Of a stretch of DNA of 64,000 nucleotides, positions 34,001 through 44,389 are shown piece by piece. Each line of letters begins with the position of its first letter. Within the stretch, counting starts at the first letter, position 1. Made by a program: the position numbers and the translations under genes. The notes below the pieces were generated by a model. That model worked only from the letters and a program-made list of their open reading frames with translations, searched no databases and had not been told where the DNA came from. The stretch comes from Rhizophagus clarus (taxonomy: Eukaryota; Glomeromycota; Glomeromycetes; Glomerales; Glomeraceae): contig BLAL01000239.1 of NCBI GenBank assembly GCA_015698045.1, positions 62,001 to 126,000 of the forward strand, in the 5' to 3' direction.

Positions 34001-34852
34001 AATTACAAAATTAATTAAGAAAATACTATAATATTAAACTAATAAACACTACGAAATTAATTAAGCAAATGCCACGAAAATAATTAAATAAAGCCATAAA
34101 TTTAAGCCACAAAATTAATTAAATAAATTCTACGAAATTATTTAAATAGGTGCCATGAAACTAATTAATAAAGCCACACATTTAAGCCACAAAATTAATC
34201 AAAATGCCACGAATTTAATTAAATCTATGCTATGAATTAAATCTAATATATGCTATAAATTTCTTGATTTACAAAAAAAAAATTGTATAATTTTTATCCA
34301 GATTTCAGTTTCTATTCGGATATATCCAGATTTTTATCCGAACCAGATTATCTGGATAAAAACCAGATAATTTTTTTAATTTATCTGGATAACGGTTTCT
34401 ATCTGGATCAAAACACTACTCCTTCCGATGTTCGCTATTAAATAAAATGGCATTTTTTTGGTTAGCATGGTTTCTCGTAATTTCTTATAATTTCTTATAA
34501 TTTTAGAATTTCTGCAGAAATTATGAAAATCTTGTTATTATTATACAAAAAAATTTTGCCACATGATCTGTAAGTAATAGTTATTTCACGGGAAGTCATG
34601 GATATCATTGATCCACCATGATGATAATGATATCAAGGCTGATCTGTGAAAACTAATTTATACCACGGAGACTAACGTCCTGTATACAATTTTTAATTAT
34701 TGATACACTTTTTAGTATATTCTTTTAAATAAACATCATCCATAGTATAAATTGAAAATAATCACCGTTCAGCCTACCCTTAAAATACGAATCGAATTTA
34801 CTGGCTAAATATCCGGAATAAGAAATGAAGGTCCATTTAGGTTCGTTTTAGG

Positions 34853-37264
34853 GGGGTCGTCTAAAGCCGGTTCGGTCACGTGATTAATTGATCGGACCGG
34901 TCCAGAAAGTCATGCAAATAAATCATGTAACACTCTTTTTTTTTGAAACGAAATTTTTTAGTTTTTTTTTTAATTTTTTAATAATCAAACTTTTTTCTAA
35001 TGTATCTTTTTTTAATGAAATTAAAATTTATTATAAAAAATAATTTTCATAAACGTTGAGACGCCTTTACTTCAATTGATTATTAAAATAGGTTCCAAAC
35101 GATCTTTTAATTCTCTAATAAATGCTCCAGTTTATTCTGTACGTATTACCTCTAACTTCAACTCTCCAATATGTATCACGCACTCTTTCCATTAACTCAC
35201 TTATACTTAATCGTCGATTTTCCATTGCCTTCTCAGCTTCGGTCATTTGAAAAACTGGCACCTCAAAGTCAACTTTTTCGCGATGTATATATATCTCAAA
35301 CCCAGATTAATCAAACATTTGTTGAAATTTCTTCCATACGTCTGGTATTAACAGCTTCGTAGTACCATACATTCATGAAATATATGGCGGCAAAGTAACG
35401 AGTACCTATGAAAAAACAAGCAATAACAACTTGGAAGTGCAAGACCTGGTAATTTGCCTTTCTTTAGTCGTCCTTCAACAGCACAAATTTCATTAATAAG
35501 CATTTGTTGAACAGGAAATGGAAATTTGTGAACTTCATGAAGAACCTCATCATCAATACTAATGGTTGAAATTTTTTTAATGCGAAATTCATGGGCAATA
35601 TGTTCTGAGTCAGAACATTTTTTATCTAGTGCAACTATCTTGTGAGATGCACCTGATAAATATCATTGAAATTTTAATTAGAATTTTGAAAAATAATACA
35701 AAATTATTAATATAAGATACACAACATACCAATTAACCTGTGTTGTGGGGAAGTTGTTCTTTTTAATTCACCATGATATGATTTCCAAAGCATTTGTTGA
35801 GCTCACCTGCAAGAGAAGAGGGAAATGCTGTCATGCCCAGAGTACCCACTGGTGCATATTCTTAATATAGTTTCTTGTGATGTATTTTTTAATAATCGGT
35901 TTTGAACACTCATCAATTGCTTGTTTAACAATGCCCTCACACCCAATCCTAGTTCTTTTATGCATAGCAAGAATCATTTTTTGTCGTGTCTTTTTATCAA
36001 AATAAAGTTATGAATTATTTTTATTTGATATTATTTTATCTAATTTTGTGATTGCTTTTACAGTTTTATTTTCTGTTGGTTTGTGATCAGTCCTGCTTTG
36101 GATGAAAATTGCAACAACTCTGATTTTAAAGACAATATTTAGGTATTTCTTATTCATCCAGGTTCGCATGACATGCACTGTGCAAAACATAACACACTCT
36201 TGTTCACCATTTTGAAGTCCTGGAAAAGCCATTTTAATACTATCTTAATACTATGGGATTCTATGTTACTTTGATCAGAGAGAAAATATCTTGGATTCCA
36301 ACAACGTGCAAATTGTTTGATTGCCTTTAAGCCCTCTGCAACAGTATCGCTATTTTCATTACTTACGAAGAAGTGGGCCTCAACATCCCAACATCCATAG
36401 TTATTACAAACATACAAGGTGAACAAACGACAATCATACTTATTAGTTTTGTGCGTGGAGTCTATAAGCGTTAACCATCCATATTGCTCAAGAATTTTGA
36501 TGTGGTTGGGATGTATAAAAACAAAACCAAAGGTGGATAGGTGATGAATTTCATAATAATTGACTAAGTATTCCTGTTTTTATAAAAAAGAAAGTCTCTC
36601 GAATATTCAATTCTTGTTGAGGATTTCCAACAAAACGTGCATCATGAGATCCATGTATTTTATATTTTATGTTTGTAACTTCCTTTCCTCTTAACTCTCT
36701 CACACTTTCTCCTAAATCCATCTTTTCAGTTGCATACTCCTTTACTGCATTAATAATTTCTGGTGGTCAGTAATTCTTTATGGCTTCTTGCGTGACTAAA
36801 TTACGAACAATTTGTGACCGTTTTTCACTTTCCTCCAAAGTGTGTGAATGATCAGGTGAATCTTATTTTTATAGCTAAACCTAGTCCATATATTTGACAC
36901 AAGTGGCCACCACTCCTTATCAAATTCTTCCATTGAAAGTTCAAATGGTTGATTAATATTGAAAAGAAATTACGTTTTTGATTAAGAGTTAAGGTTTCAG
37001 ATATAGGTATATTTTCTTTATTAGAAGTAAACGAAGTCATTGAATATTCGTGACGCATAAATATTAAAAAAAAGAAACAAAAGAAAAGAAAATTTTAAAG
37101 AAAATTTTAAAGAAAAAACTTCAAAGTTATATTTTTTAAGACTCTGTTACGATAAAAGATTGTTATATTAGCTTAGAAAAAGAGTTTTTTTGTAAAAAAA
37201 AGATGATTTATTTGTGTGACTTTCCGGAATCGATTAATCACGTGATCCGGCTTTAGACGACTCC
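34853..37264 (-). mobile_element. MULE (Mutator-like) transposon, 2.4 kb
   Basis: Long inverted ends: GTCGTCTAAAGCCGG...TCACGTGATTAAT...GAAAGTCA at the left and the same in reverse at the right, about 60 bp with small gaps. Flanks GTTTTAGG and GTCTTAAGG are only a rough 8- to 9-bp duplication. A decayed MULE transposase fills the interior on the minus strand. The left end adjoins the 30470-34780 element, and the right end abuts the MITE at 37274. Confidence 0.75.
35090..37058 (-). pseudogene. MULE transposase with SWIM-type C-terminus, decayed
   Basis: Starts MRHEYSMTSFTSNKENIP. After a damaged middle, the frame at 36490-36154 gives YGWLTLIDSTHKTNKYDC, LYVCNNYGCWDVEAHFFVS, TVAEGLKAIKQFARCWNP and RYFLSDQSNIES, in which the DSTHKTN and SDQS aspartates are the expected catalytic pair of MULE transposases. 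Towards the 3' end, WKSYHGELKRTTSPQHRL and a cysteine/histidine segment with LLCRHIFHE look like the family's SWIM zinc finger. Many frameshifts and stops are present. The role of the family is cutting at long inverted ends, with 9-bp duplications. Confidence 0.75.
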
Positions 37265-37273
37265 GTCTTAAGG

Positions 37274-38079
37274 AACAGGGCAGACATACCTTATATCACA
37301 TGTCGATCATTTGCTGATCATAATATATATGATATCACCTTAAATTTGAAGCCTTATCCCAAACCACAAATGTTCTAAAAATTATATTTAATTATTTTAT
37401 TTAATAATTTGTGTTATAAATAATTAAATGTAAAAGTAATGTGGCAAAATAAAATGTGGTTCCAAAGTTAGCTTTAGGATGAAATTTTCAATAATTCATA
37501 TATATGCCGATCATTTACTAATTTGACTTTGAAGCTTCGGACCAAGCCACAAAACTTCGGGCCAAACTTGAAACTTTCAAGATACACTATTTAGGTGTTT
37601 AAGAATTAGTGGTAAAAATAATCAGAGAAAATTTTAGATAATCAAAATGTTAGCTTTAGGCCAAAATTTTCAATAATTTATATATATGCTAATTATATAC
37701 TAATTTGGCTTTAAAGCATTGGACAAAGCTACAGAGCTTTAGGTGAAACTTGAAACTTCCAAAATACATTATTCAAGTATTTAAGAATTAGCGACAAAAA
37801 TAACCATAAAAAAATTATAGATAATTAAAAAGTTAGCTTTAAGGCCAAAATTTTTAATAATCAATATTATAATACATATTATATATGCCGATCACCTGCT
37901 AATTTGACTTTGAAGCTTCGAGCTAAGCCATAGAACTTTGGGTTTATGTAAGTAGAATTTGCAAAAAAAATAACCCATAATGGTATTTTTTTTATGTGAT
38001 AATATCGAATAGATGACTGGTAAATGATCGGCAAAATGATCGGCAATAATGTGATAATATAAGGGATGTCCGCCCTGTT
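37274..38079. mobile_element. 806-bp MITE with 9-bp duplication and internal tandem repeat
   Basis: Perfect 9-bp duplication GTCTTAAGG at 37265-37273 and 38080-38088. Ends AACAGGGCAGACATACC and the inverse of AACAGGGCGGACATCCC. The interior has about three units of some 190 bp (TTTGACTTTGAAGCTTCGG, CCAAAATTTTCAATAAT, TATATATGCCGATCA). No coding sequence. A 9-bp target is typical of MULE-type mobilisation. Confidence 0.85.
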
Positions 38080-38088
38080 GTCTTAAGG

Positions 38089-38329
38089 TAATATATTAAA
38101 TAAAAATCTTTATCTGATGCAAATATTAATTCAAAATCAATATCAACCATGAACCCTTTATTAATGTCATCACCTAAAACACAAACAAATAATTTACCAT
38201 AATGTCAATAATATATTTGCAACGGGAAATTAAAATAAAAAAGTTTAAAGGTTTAAAAATATTTTTGTTAGATCCATTACTAACATACTGAAATAATTTC
38301 AAAACTGATTCAAAACTAATTTTCTGATT
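38089..38329. other. AT-rich spacer, no gene seen
   Basis: No repeat or frame of note. Confidence 0.2.
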
Positions 38330-38720
38330 TTAATTTCCAACCCATTCTGGTTTTCAAGTTCCATGGCGTTCAGGTAAGTGCCTACAATTAAAAAAAAAAA
38401 TGAAAGAAGCGTTAGTAAAGGTCTTACTGACGTTCCCTAACTCCCAATATCCAAAGTCTATCTTTTATTCTGAAGTCAAAGGCAAAATTCCACCTTCAGG
38501 AGGTACCTACGAGAAAAAAAAAATCAAAATTTAACTAATGTCCCCTAAAACTCTCCACTCAAGTTTTCAATGCACGCACCCTTTTCCAAATTCTAATAGT
38601 CAAGTCCAAAGTCTGAGCGGCTTACAAAAGAAAAAGATAAAAGGAATATTAAACGTTCCTTATATTCCCGCTCCATTCTATTCCTATACCTTATTCCAAT
38701 TTCTAAGTTAAGTCGTCTTA
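38330..38720 (-). other. exon-like short segments on the minus strand
   Basis: Read on the minus strand, polypyrimidine-AG sequences (near 38395, 38520 and 38630) precede 50- to 90-nt GC-richer segments. One of these is followed by a GTCAGT donor-like site. The arrangement resembles the microexon series further right but is not tandemly repeated enough to be sure. Confidence 0.3.
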
Positions 38721-39345
38721 AGTACCAACGCTCTTCCGGATATGCGTGACATTATATGGTTGTGTAATATTCATGTGATTCGAATATACCATTCAATGTA
38801 TAAATATACAGCAATTTATTTATAAATTCATTTATTATTTAATAAGTTCGAGAATCACGTGAGAGATTCGAACATCCGTTTGAGATTCGAATATCAATAG
38901 ATTCGAATCATATTCGAATCCACATTTAAAAAATTTCGAATATTCGAGTCTCATTGTTTCATTTAAAAAGGTACAATCTTTCGGTTTAAAAAAGAAATTT
39001 CAAATAAAAATTACGTGATCAAAAACTGTGCATAATATTAACATTTAAAGATAAGTTTGTGATTTGCTAAATGTAGATTTTGGATTAGATCAGAAACTTG
39101 ATCTAGTGCTGTGGATGACCCTTTATTAAAAATATACAAAATTACAATGGTTACGAATTATCGATATTACTGTTAGATATAATAGTATTAATTTAAAGTG
39201 ATCAAGTTTGATGGAGTAATTTAGTTCCAACAATAAAAGATAGAACTAGACGTACAACAGCGACCATTGAAGTAAAAAATAATATAGTCAAAAATTTAAA
39301 TATTGGTAAAGGAATCTTCCAATTGATGAATATCGTTACGTTCGT
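38721..39345. other. spacer with clustered ATTCGAAT palindromes
   Basis: Between 38755 and 38960 the motif ATTCGAAT or TTCGAATA recurs about eight times in both orientations, like the subterminal binding repeats of a DNA transposon. No terminal repeat was located. The remainder is AT-rich and featureless. Confidence 0.35.
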
Positions 39346-39353
39346 ACTCAGAC

Positions 39354-39748
39354 CAGGGATCCGTAAAATTTTCGAAAGCAATTTTTCGAAAGAAATCAAA
39401 ATTTTTTTGCCCAAATCGAAAATTTTGATGACCCGGGTTATAGCCAACCCGCATCGATACTTATGATTCTTTGTTCTTGATTCTCTCTGTATAATTATTT
39501 GTTGCCCATATAAACGAAGATTCTCAAATCTCATTATAAATAGTACTTCATTTAATTCATCCTTTGAAAGAATTTGACAATCCGGAAGCAGCCGCAAAAA
39601 GTTTGAATGTGCAAGAACGCAATGGCTTTATTAAATAACGTCAATAAATCACATATTGCAATAAATCACATATGAATGATATTATTGGTTCAAGATAAAT
39701 TTCATCATGTGATTACCATTTTATTTAAGAAAATTTTACGGGTCCCTG
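39354..39748. mobile_element. 395-bp hAT MITE with perfect 8-bp duplication
   Basis: Duplication ACTCAGAC at 39346-39353 and 39749-39756. Ends CAGGGATCCGTAAAATTTTC and the inverse of CAGGGACCCGTAAAATTTTC. A minus-strand frame of about 80 codons inside (ILSKDELNEVLFIMRFENLR, YGQQIIIQRESR) has protein-like composition, so the element may have captured an exon fragment; this is uncertain. Confidence 0.85.
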
Positions 39749-39889
39749 ACTCAGACCTTAAAATCTACACAAAATTTAATCGCCGAGAGACTAATGTGTA
39801 GAAGGTGATTATTTTATATTCTATTTAATAATAATGATAATATACTTTTTCTAACATTAAATATTTATATAATTCTAGTTTTGCCCAAC

Positions 39890-40202
39890 AAAATCAAGAT
39901 CAAAAGAGGCGAACTTACACAAATATAGAATTAAATATAATTGAAAAATTCAAGATAGTTATGGATTTAGAAAAAGTATTGATTCTCCAAATCAATACAG
40001 AATAGTTCATGAAATTCGAGAAATTTCAGCACAAAGTATTGGTTTTAATCAGTCAATGGTGTCTCGTTTATATAATGGCATTGATGTTCCTAAATGTGAT
40101 AGAACATTGGCTGCAATTATTAACAACCGAATCAGTAAAGAGTTGGAGAGAAAAGAAAAATCAAGTTAATCCTGAAATATTAATAAAATTTGAAAATTTT
40201 TG
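39890..40202 (+). pseudogene. degenerate helix-turn-helix exon, transposon-like
   Basis: A plus-strand frame reads QKRRTYTNIELNIIEKFQDS, RIVHEIREISAQSIGFNQSM, VSRLYNGIDVPKCDRTLAAI and NNRISKELERKEKS, interrupted by a TAA and followed by EILIKFENF in a shifted frame. The GFNQSMVSRLYNG part looks like the recognition helix of a Tc1/pogo-like HTH. It is probably the N-terminal DNA-binding end of a transposase. No ends were found. Confidence 0.45.
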
Positions 40203-40329
40203 ATGTATTGGTTAACTAAATATTTATATAAGTTATACATTATTAAAATTTACAAAACGATTTTCTAACTTCAATAGCTAATTGAAATACGCGTCAAATA
40301 ATAGCCTTAGAGCGATCACTCCCACCCTA

Positions 40330-40660
40330 AACTCCTAAAGCATACAGGAACATTTTAAATTGCACAAAAAACATTAATGCTAATAATAATATTTTGTATT
40401 TAAATAAGAAACTATGTAAAAGTAAAGAAAATTGAAATTTTAAATTCATTTTTATTCTAATTATACGAAAGATGAAAAAAAGTATGTCGCACAGCTTTGT
40501 GGCTGTGCGACATACTTTTTTCATACTTTTTTTTCTTTCGAATAAAAATAAATTTAAAATTTCAGTTTTCTTTACTTTTTTACTTATATCAATAAATACC
40601 TTATTGGATGTTCCTTTAAAAAAGTGGTATTTACGCAAAATTAACAAAAACGGCTTTGTC
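40330..40660. repeat. fold-back element, about 330 bp, centred on a perfect 20-bp stem
   Basis: The centre at 40477-40522 has arms AAAAAAGTATGTCGCACAGC and its exact complement around TTTGTG. Imperfect complementarity continues outward (TGAAATTTTAAATTYATTTTT, GTAAAGAAAA), giving arms of about 150 bp. Frames in both directions through it are mirror shadows. It separates the HTH fragment from the hAT fragment. Confidence 0.75.
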
Positions 40661-40675
40661 TATTGATTAAAATCT

Positions 40676-41300
40676 AAGGTTTAATCTTGAAGAATCACAT
40701 GCATTATGTTTACAATTGGATCAATACAGAAAAAAAGAATCTCCATTTGATTTGGAATTTGGTCATGGATTTCAAGAACTGATTAATTAAATTTAATTAA
40801 AACTAACTCTTTTTCAGATTCTTTACCAAAAGTGGCTTTATATCTTTTTTCAATCTGCCCAAATTTTGCATCCTGTGAAAGAGGTTTTCCAATCTAGGAT
40901 GGCTTACCAATAAGCGCCATTTACAATTAGGAGTTAGAATTTTAGAATCTATATGTAAAATGATTACTTATTGGAAATTTAATGCAATAAAAGAATTTGG
41001 ATTTTTTGGTCAAAAAGTGAAGAATAAAAGTTACTGAAATTTTAGCTAAACCTGATTATATAGATAATGATGAAAATAGTAAATTTGAAGACAATTCATT
41101 CAATAAATCTAAATCACATATAGAGAAACCTGTATGAAGAATATTAAATGGTGAGATTATTTCAGATAATAATGTGATTGTTTTAATTAAAAAAGTTTGG
41201 ATTGAAAATAAAGTTGATTTAACAAATAATTAATTTTAAAAGATATTGATAATATATTTAAGGATTTGGATGATGATTTTATTGATAATAAAAAAAAAAT
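40676..41300 (+). pseudogene. hAT-family transposase, C-terminal fragment
   Basis: The frame starts FNLEESHALCLQLDQYRKK, continues through FDLEFGHGFQELIN and, after an intron-like TTTTTCAG, gives LPKVALYLFSICPNFASCER, GFSNLGWLTNKRHLQLGVR, LESICKMITYWKFNAIKEFG, ending near KDIDNIFKDLDDDFIDN. The SICPNFASCERGFSxLGW block is the hAT dimerisation signature of a second hAT subfamily, distinct from the copy at 31196-33519. Several stops and at least one frameshift are present. The 5' part is missing, replaced by the fold-back element. Confidence 0.65.
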
Positions 41301-41939
41301 AATAATAAAAAAATTATTTTAATGAATGATGAAATTCTTAACAGACAGGAAAGATGTCATACAATTTTAGGAGCAAAATTTTTTTATTATAAATACTATA
41401 ATAAAATTTTTATTATAGCATCTCTTTATAATATATAGTATATAAACACAAGTCAAAGGCTGCCAAATCAGGAATCATTTAGGCTATTCTATAGGGGTCT
41501 AGATGATTCCCAATTTTTTTTAATTTATTTTATCAGGGTACCTGATTAGTAACTTTAAAATGGTATAAATTGGGTATATATAGGTTATCAATAGGATATT
41601 AATAGGGTATCTATTCATTTGCAACTGGATATCAATAGGATTGGCCTATTGCTATCCAGTTTTTTTTTATTTACTTGATTGAATTGACCTATTGATATCC
41701 ATTTTTTTTATTTGCCAGCTTACCGATTGATGCTATTTTTGCTAATTGTATCAATTTATATGTATGATTTACCAAAATATAATCAATAAGTTATGTCTGA
41801 TAGTAAAAAAATTTAATATATAGAATCAATATATGCATTCAATCGATTCCTAATTACTATTTAATTATAATAACTGATTTATATACAATTTTTATTCAAT
41901 TAGCAATTATATTGTATAATTATTATATACTATTCTAAA
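41301..41939. other. AT-rich region with CCTATTGATATC-type repeats
   Basis: Between 41570 and 41710 the motifs GATATCAATAGG and CCTATTGATATCC alternate in both orientations. Related motifs reappear at 49960-50030. These may be subterminal repeats of the larger segment that holds the minus-strand microexon series. No gene seen. Confidence 0.35.
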
Positions 41940-42770
41940 ATATTTGTCTATCTATCTAGTTTGTTAATTAACATTAATATATCCTCATTATGGCGTCTTA
42001 TCATAGGATCCACTTGCTTCCTTATTTCTATATGATGAAACTTTAAAGAAAGATTAGAAATAATTTCTTTTAAAAAATATATGAAGTTCATAAAACTAGA
42101 AAAACTTTGAAATTTACTGAATTCTCTAGGATAAGCTAAAAGTTTCAAAGTTTAACTTACGCATCTATAAAATAGAAAAAAAAAGTTAGAAGAGAACATT
42201 TTGTCAGTTGATAGTTTTAAAAAATTTTTGTTTTAAAACCAACTTGCGGTATACAACTCTGAAGCTGATTTTTCTATACAAAAAAAGAAAAAAAATTATA
42301 ACTTTTTTTTAAAAAGCTTCAAAAATTTTATTTCAAAACTTTACCTGGAAATCCAGTATTCAAGTTAGGGCTGATTTCCTAGAAGAAAAAAGTTTTTGTT
42401 TAATTTTTTTTTGAAGTTTTGAAAAATTTCAAAATTTGAAACTTTACCTAAGATTCCTATATATCATTCTAGGGTTTAAACTACATAAAACCAGCTTCAG
42501 TATTACAAAATTATTATGGCTGCCAAATAGTACTAAAATCTTTGTAAAAGATCATTAGTGAAGTTTAAATATAATCACAAAAGAAAGTAAATCTATTATG
42601 ATTACTTACATCATGATTTTAAAAATAAAGATCCAAATTGGGAGGCAGTTTCCTATAAAAAAATATCATAAAAAATGTTAATATTAATTAATATATCATT
42701 TTTTAAGTTTTCGAATTAAATTTTTTTTGAAAACTTACCTAGGAATTCAAAATTGAAGTTTGACTGGATT
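41940..42770 (-). other. microexon-like series B, downstream part
   Basis: On the minus strand short segments sit between pyrimidine-AG and GTAAGT-like sites. Examples are 42610-42652 (GAAACTGCCTCCCAATTTGG..., donor GTAAGT), a segment near 42440-42470 (donor GTAAAG), one near 42345-42380 (CCAG then GTAAAG) and one ending near 42172. Units are about 100 bp apart and not identical. The same kind of series continues at 47100-48130 on the other side of the inserted 42777-47091 segment. Coding frames are broken, so this is probably a decayed gene. Confidence 0.4.
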
Positions 42771-43367
42771 CACTGACACTGGTCAAAATCAATTCTATCA
42801 GATACATATTGGGGACTTATATATCAGCAGCTAATTGGATATTAAATATTGGGTATTTTTACATATCGGGTACCCAATTTATTACACTTCAAAATATGTC
42901 TAATTACCAAGACCCCGATATCTAAACTATTGGTCACCGATATGTTATTTAATATATATTAGGTACAGTTCTGTCTTACACATATCGGGTACCCAATATG
43001 TGATATAAATTTTAATACGTTAGATTTCATATTATATAACGTATTAAAAAATTTTTTAGTTTACTTTTTTTATAGATTTTTCTTTTTAAAAATTTTTAAT
43101 TCGTTTAATGTAGTTAAAAAATTTTATTGTTTTATTTGTTGAATGCATTATCAAGTTATAAAAATTTTATTATTTTATTTATTGAATACATTACCAAGTT
43201 ATAAATTTTTTGTAAAATGTTTAAAAATATAATTATTATTGTTAATATTTTTATTTTATTACGTATTTTATATTTTATTACAATAAATTAATAAAAAAGT
43301 TAGTCATTTATAATACAAGTTTAAGAAAAGGTTGCTCAAACTTTTCTTAATCGTGATCATGTTAGGA

Positions 43368-44330
43368 TCAAGAGGAATAAGGGAAACTGCAACCTAAAAT
43401 AAAGAAAGAAACATTAAAACTATTTCTTTAATATTCAAAAAATATCCCTCTCTCCCTCCTTACATTTCAAGTTCAGTTTGTTTAAGAAGTCCAGCAATCT
43501 GAAAAAAATAAAAAAAGAAACGTTAATAACATTTCTTTAATATTAAAAAAAAATCCCCCACTCTTTTTAACTTACATTTCCAAGTCTGATTCATCTAAAA
43601 AGACTAGCAATCTAAAAAAAATAAAGAAAGAAATGTTAGTAATGTTTCTTTAATATTAAAAAAAAATCTTCCACCATTTTTAACTTATAATCCTAAGTCC
43701 AATTTGTCCAAGAAGTCTAGCAACCTAAAAAAAATAAAGAAAGAAACGTTAGTAACATTTTTCTAATATTAAAAAAAATTCTCCATCCTTTTTAACTTAC
43801 ATTTTCAAGTTCAGTTCATCCAAGAAGTCTGGCAACCTAAAAAACAAAAAAAAAAATGTTAGTAATATTTCTCTAATATTAAAAAAAAATTCCCACCCTT
43901 TTTAACTTACATTCTCAAGTCTGGTTCGTCCAAGAAGTCTGGCAACCTAAAAAAACAAAGAAAGAAATGTTAGTAACGTTTTTCTAATATTAAAAAAAAT
44001 CTCCCACTCTTTTTAATTTACATTCCTAAGTCTGATTCATCTAAGAAGGCTAGTAACTTAAAAAAAAATAAAGAAACGTTAGTAATGTTTCTCTAATATT
44101 AAAAAAAATTTTCCACTCTTTTTAACTTACATTTCTCAAGTCCAGTTCGTTCAAGAAGTCCAGTAACCTAAAAAAAACAAAGAAAGAAACATTAGTAACA
44201 TTTCTTTAATATTAAAAAAAAATTCCCCCATTCCTTACAACTTACATTCCAAGTCTGGGAGTCTAGCAACCTAAAAAAAAAAATAAAAAAAAAATTACAG
44301 TTTAGAAAACTGTAAAAATAGATTGATCAT
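43368..44330 (-). CDS. candidate microexon gene encoding seven 12-residue LPDFLDELDLRM-type repeats
   Basis: Proposed exons, minus strand: 44299-44330, 44131-44167, 44022-44056, 43911-43946, 43801-43836, 43689-43724, 43576-43611, 43464-43498, 43368-43393. Joined, they give 309 nt: ATG to TGA, 102 residues, no internal stop. The start is MINLFLQFSKL; then come seven repeats such as LLDFLNELDLRN, LPDFLDEPDLRM and LLDFLDKLDLGL; the end is CCSFPYSS. Introns are about 75 nt with GTAAGT, a TACTAAC-type branch site about 20 nt before a poly-T AG. A 37-nt and a 35-nt exon next to each other compensate, keeping the frame. Oddities: the donor after 43689 reads ATAAGT, and an eighth, truncated unit (44246-44270) must be skipped. 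The acidic-hydrophobic repeat resembles activation-domain or protein-binding peptides, but the function is unknown. Transcription is unproven. Confidence 0.5.
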
Positions 44331-44389
44331 GATAATTAATGATCGTTGAATTAAATTACAATTTTTTTTTAACTTTTTAACCTTTGTTT

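Larger units (their letters stand above)
30893..34418 (-). mobile_element. hAT transposon, 3.5 kb, with 8-bp target duplication
   Basis: Target duplication CTCCTTCC at 30885-30892 and 34419-34426 is perfect. Ends TAGTGTTTCGATCC and the inverse of TAGTGTTTTGATCC. Subterminal regions carry repeated TATCCGGATA/TATCTGGATA motifs, the expected transposase-binding clusters. A minisatellite lies at 33780-34000. The only gene is the minus-strand transposase (31196-33519). A near-complete structure with a few stops suggests a fairly young copy. Confidence 0.92.
30470..34780. mobile_element. TA/TTAA-flanked element with 26-bp TIRs, interrupted by a hAT transposon
   Basis: Ends AGGATAGGCTGAACGGCGAT at 30470 and the inverse of AGGGTAGGCTGAACGGTGAT at 34780, about 23 of 26 identical. 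TA (or TTAA) flanks both sides. Removing the hAT element leaves about 780 bp without coding sequence, a non-autonomous element of Tc1/mariner or piggyBac type. Confidence 0.65.

Noticed and set aside
40009-40203. 64-residue plus-strand ORF starting MKFEKFQHKVLVL
   Set aside because: It is the out-of-frame reading of the helix-turn-helix fragment at 39890-40202, whose own frame gives recognisable protein sequence.
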